Positions 13,035-15,110 of a stretch of 15,110 nt of DNA are shown here, in pieces. Origin of the DNA: JAZQQB01 sp045628865 (GTDB lineage: Bacteria > Bacillota > Clostridia > Lachnospirales > Lachnospiraceae); assembly GCA_045628865.1 (NCBI GenBank), contig JAZQQB010000096.1, forward strand, positions 1 to 15,110. The letters are read 5' to 3'. The notes under the pieces were generated by a model. It searched no databases, was not told the DNA's origin, and saw nothing but the letters and a program-made list of their open reading frames with translations. Every line of letters begins with the position of its first letter. Positions within the stretch are counted from its first letter, which is position 1. The position numbers and the translations under genes were made by a program.

Positions 13035-14171
13035 TCATCCCCACAATTTACCATCATAATAGGTAAGTAATAGCTGAACCACACGACTGTAGCTTACAAC
13101 GCCATCCTCTACACCATTTACCTTCAGATTGGTATTTAAAAATACGTCTGTTGCCTTCTCAACAGTATCGGTAGAGAAAAAGCTCTTTTTATTGACCTCT
13201 TCCCATGCCTCTGGTGTCAAAAATATAGAATCCATCCAAACCCGGTCTAAAACCGCTTCACTGTCTGCATACGCTTCCATATCATAATGAATGGTTTGCT
13301 TAAACGCCTCATCAACATAGTAAAGAACGCTTAAATATGCTGCATATTCAAAATATGGATCCTTGGAATCCACACAAGCTAAAAAGCCAATGTAATTTGC
13401 TTCATCCTCTAGCAAAAAGCCCTTCGTATGTGCAAGTTCATGGCAGATTGTTACCGGAAGATTGCAAGGATACTGGTATGCATTTAAATTGGCTTCCATG
13501 GAAAAAGGAAAATAGTATCCTAGTATATACTGCTGGCTTAAAAATGCAGAATGATAAATGTATTTCGGTGTTACATAGTATCCCTTTAGCTGTGGATATG
13601 TATTTCCAAGTCTTTTCATTTCTTCTTTGGATTGTTTGATGAAATCCCCCTCATAAAGAATGTCTCCATTCTCATCTCTTTCAAAGGTTGCAGACATTTC
13701 ATTTACTTTTTTCACCAGATAATTTCGCATGATGATCAAATTTTCTTTTGTTACACAGCTTTGATCTATTCCATATTTTTCAGCAAAGGTAGAACCCTGA
13801 TAAGCAATGAAGCAAGTATTCGTCATAACAAATGCAACGATCACTACTATATTTAAATATATCCGGATATACTTCTTGCTATACACTCTGATTTTTTGAA
13901 AGATCAGACATATTATGGAAATAGTAAACACAGCAGTTAAAATAACCCCTAAAACGATCATCCACTCTCCTAATGAAAATGGCAACAGGCTTGTAAACCT
14001 GCCATAGGTATTCACCCACAAGGGCTGTATGTATGAAATATGCCAATTGGCATAGCCCTTCCATATTCTTGCCAAAATATTACATAAAATTGTAACTACA
14101 ATTAAAATCAGCAATATAGTAGTATTCTTTCTAATCCTTGGTTTTTCCGAAGTTTCCTTTTCCTCTACCAT
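13035..14171 (-). CDS. DUF3810-family membrane protein with HExxH motif
   Basis: The 378-aa protein has three membrane segments (about 17-34, 69-92 and 103-124) followed by a large domain. That domain carries HELAH (244-248) and the downstream acidic EDEAN (255-259), the gluzincin-like arrangement of a zinc metalloprotease. This matches the DUF3810 family. Topology suggests that the catalytic-like domain faces outside, which is inference. GGAGAGG lies 5 nt before ATG 14171. It is the first gene of the four-gene operon and has a promoter about 40 bp upstream. No substrate is known. Confidence 0.87.
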   Translation of the reverse strand: MVEEKETSEKPRIRKNTTILLILIVVTILCNILARIWKGYANWHISYIQPLWVNTYGRFTSLLPFSLGEWMIVLGVILTAVFTISIICLIFQKIRVYSKKYIRIYLNIVVIVAFVMTNTCFIAYQGSTFAEKYGIDQSCVTKENLIIMRNYLVKKVNEMSATFERDENGDILYEGDFIKQSKEEMKRLGNTYPQLKGYYVTPKYIYHSAFLSQQYILGYYFPFSMEANLNAYQYPCNLPVTICHELAHTKGFLLEDEANYIGFLACVDSKDPYFEYAAYLSVLYYVDEAFKQTIHYDMEAYADSEAVLDRVWMDSIFLTPEAWEEVNKKSFFSTDTVEKATDVFLNTNLKVNGVEDGVVSYSRVVQLLLTYYDGKLWG

Positions 14172-14207
14172 TTATCCCTCTCCTCAATTTTCTATTATTA
14201 TCTATCT

Positions 14208-14236
14208 ATTTTAATCCATTATTTCATTTCGTTCAA
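14208..14236 (-). promoter_or_regulatory. Promoter of the four-gene operon
   Basis: On the minus strand, -35 TTGAAC (14231-14236) and -10 TAAAAT (14208-14213) are separated by 17 bp, giving a short leader to ATG 14171. Confidence 0.65.
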
Positions 14237-14362
14237 CATTTTAAGGTATTTTACCAAAAATTAACCAAATATTCCCAGCAACTTATTCTAAATAACATTT
14301 TATTGCCAATCTTATCACAAGTATAATCAATATAGTTCTAGTACTTAGGTTCTATTTTATTA

Positions 14363-14391
14363 TTGCATTTAGTACTAAAGTATCATATAAT
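14363..14391 (+). promoter_or_regulatory. Promoter with internal palindrome
   Basis: -35 TTGCAT (14363-14368) and a perfect -10 TATAAT (14386-14391) have a 17-bp spacer. A perfect 12-bp palindrome TTTAGTACTAAA (14368-14379) fills most of the spacer. A related CTAGTACTTAG occurs 31 bp upstream (14338-14348; shared TAGTACT). The layout is that of a repressor-controlled promoter. No open reading frame follows. Confidence 0.65.
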
Positions 14392-14397
14392 AACTTC

Positions 14398-14507
14398 AAC
14401 AGATAGGAAACACCCTTCATTTTCCTATTTGCAAACCCTTATATATTATTTATTTTATACTCCCCTCATCGCAAGCCACTGATACCCCGGTGGCTTGCAT
14501 TTTTTTT
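14398..14507 (+). ncRNA. Candidate small RNA of about 110 nt
   Basis: A good promoter and a strong terminator bracket about 110 nt with no start codon plus ribosome binding site. The transcript would begin with a hairpin ATAGGAAA/TTTTCCTAT (14403-14428), continue through a U-rich single-stranded stretch, and end in the terminator hairpin. It matches no RNA family I recognise. The 5' end is estimated from the -10 position. It lies between the four-gene operon, transcribed the other way, and the inverted-repeat array. Confidence 0.5.
14471..14507 (+). terminator. Strong intrinsic terminator
   Basis: GCAAGCCAC (14471-14479) pairs perfectly with GTGGCTTGC (14490-14498) around a 10-nt loop, followed by a run of eight T (14500-14507). 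It ends the candidate small RNA and separates it from the array. Confidence 0.9.
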
Positions 14508-14589
14508 ACCCTGATGAGCAATGCACATTTAAAATATTCAGGACTAAACGCGACATAAATGACATAGACGGCAGAAAATAAGTATTGGT

Positions 14590-15009
14590 TCACCTGTGAT
14601 GCAAAAATAAGAAAGTCTGGGTGAAACAAAAAGAAGGAATTTGATAAAAATCACCTATGTAATAAAACACTCAAGAGCAAAGGTGAATTAGGAAGAACTA
14701 AAAAAAGAAAAATCACCTCAACAACAAAGAAAAAATCTAAGAAGGTGAAAGAAAAAATGATGTGGACCCCATTTTAAATAAGGAATTCACCTGGAGATGA
14801 GTAATTTTATAAAGCAGGGTGAAAAAAGAAAGTTTGATCATTAAAATAATCACCTATGAATTATTCAAAATACGTGGGAAGGTGAAAATTAAAAATATTA
14901 TATTCTGAAAATCACCTCTGGAATAACGTGGAGGTGGAGTCAGGTGAATACAATAAATATTAAATTTTAAAAATCACCTTTGGAGCAGTAAGGCGAAGTG
15001 CCCAGGTGA
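14590..15009. repeat. Array of seven TCACCT...GGTGAA inverted-repeat units
   Basis: TCACCT starts at 14590, 14651, 14713, 14787, 14850, 14912 and 14974. AGGTGA (twice GGGTGA) starts at 14619, 14681, 14743, 14817, 14880, 14942 and 15004. Within a unit the two starts are 30 bp apart (29 in the first); units repeat every 61-63 bp, with one 74-bp interval. All seven have TCACCT and GGTGAA exactly, while the intervening 23-24 bases and the 26-27 bases between units (38 once) are not conserved. Linkers between units are A-rich on the plus strand. No gene is visible from 14508 to the window end at 15110, and the motif does not continue into 15010-15110, so the array appears complete. I do not recognise its class. 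Confidence 0.85.
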
Positions 15010-15110
15010 AAATATGTAAAACAGTAAATGCCAATAGCCGTTTGAAGCCTACAGAGAAAATAAGTTATTGCAAATTGGTAGTACGGAAACCTGCTGATTT
15101 CAAGATTAAA

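Noticed and set aside
14590..15009. CRISPR array
   Set aside because: Only 6-bp motifs in alternating orientation are conserved. There is no identical 23-47 bp repeat, and no cas genes are present.

Overview
The window looks like AT-rich chromosomal DNA of a low-GC Gram-positive anaerobe, most likely a Lachnospiraceae-type Clostridium relative. This is inferred from strong AGGAGG-type ribosome binding sites, TTGACA/TATAAT promoters with 17-bp spacers, tRNA genes without encoded CCA, and the families present (an Mbeg1/DUF2974-type protein, DUF3810, a CAP-domain secreted protein, an IS605-type transposon). No species can be named from sequence alone.

Layout. Positions 105-560 carry two divergently transcribed tRNA-Leu genes (anticodons AAG and CAG), each with its own promoter and terminator. 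Positions 561-1470 contain no intact gene. They hold chains of strong hairpins, a 179-bp element bounded by 10-bp inverted repeats, and the broken 5' end of a methyltransferase-like gene. A membrane acyltransferase follows (1481-2458). A complete IS200/IS605-type transposon (about 2459-4364, minus strand) sits directly against its stop codon. It has tnpA, tnpB, terminal hairpins and a probable omega/re-RNA. Its tnpB carries an in-frame 105-nt block made of three consecutive palindromes. Next come a probable plus-strand operon of an S66-family peptidase and a flavodoxin-like protein (4576-6176), preceded by a leader terminator, and then another hairpin chain that cuts off an aminotransferase remnant.

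From 6508 to 14171 all genes are on the minus strand. The first group is cell-surface: two lipoproteins in an operon, a decayed paralogue of one of them, a small two-helix membrane protein and a secreted CAP-domain protein. The second is a compact four-gene operon, in transcription order DUF3810 membrane metalloprotease-like protein, Mbeg1-like hydrolase, PflA-like radical SAM protein and membrane-anchored alpha/beta hydrolase. It has a promoter at 14208-14236 and a terminator at 10131-10162.

The right end (14172-15110) has no protein gene. It holds a probable small RNA with a palindrome inside its promoter (14363-14507). It also holds the most unusual structure of the window: seven units of TCACCT-N23/24-GGTGAA (14590-15009). 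They repeat every 62 bp, with one 74-bp interval, and their spacer sequences are not conserved. The alternating half-sites lie about 31 bp apart, close to three helical turns. The motifs also match the anti-Shine-Dalgarno tail of 16S rRNA and its complement. I do not recognise this array as any known element.
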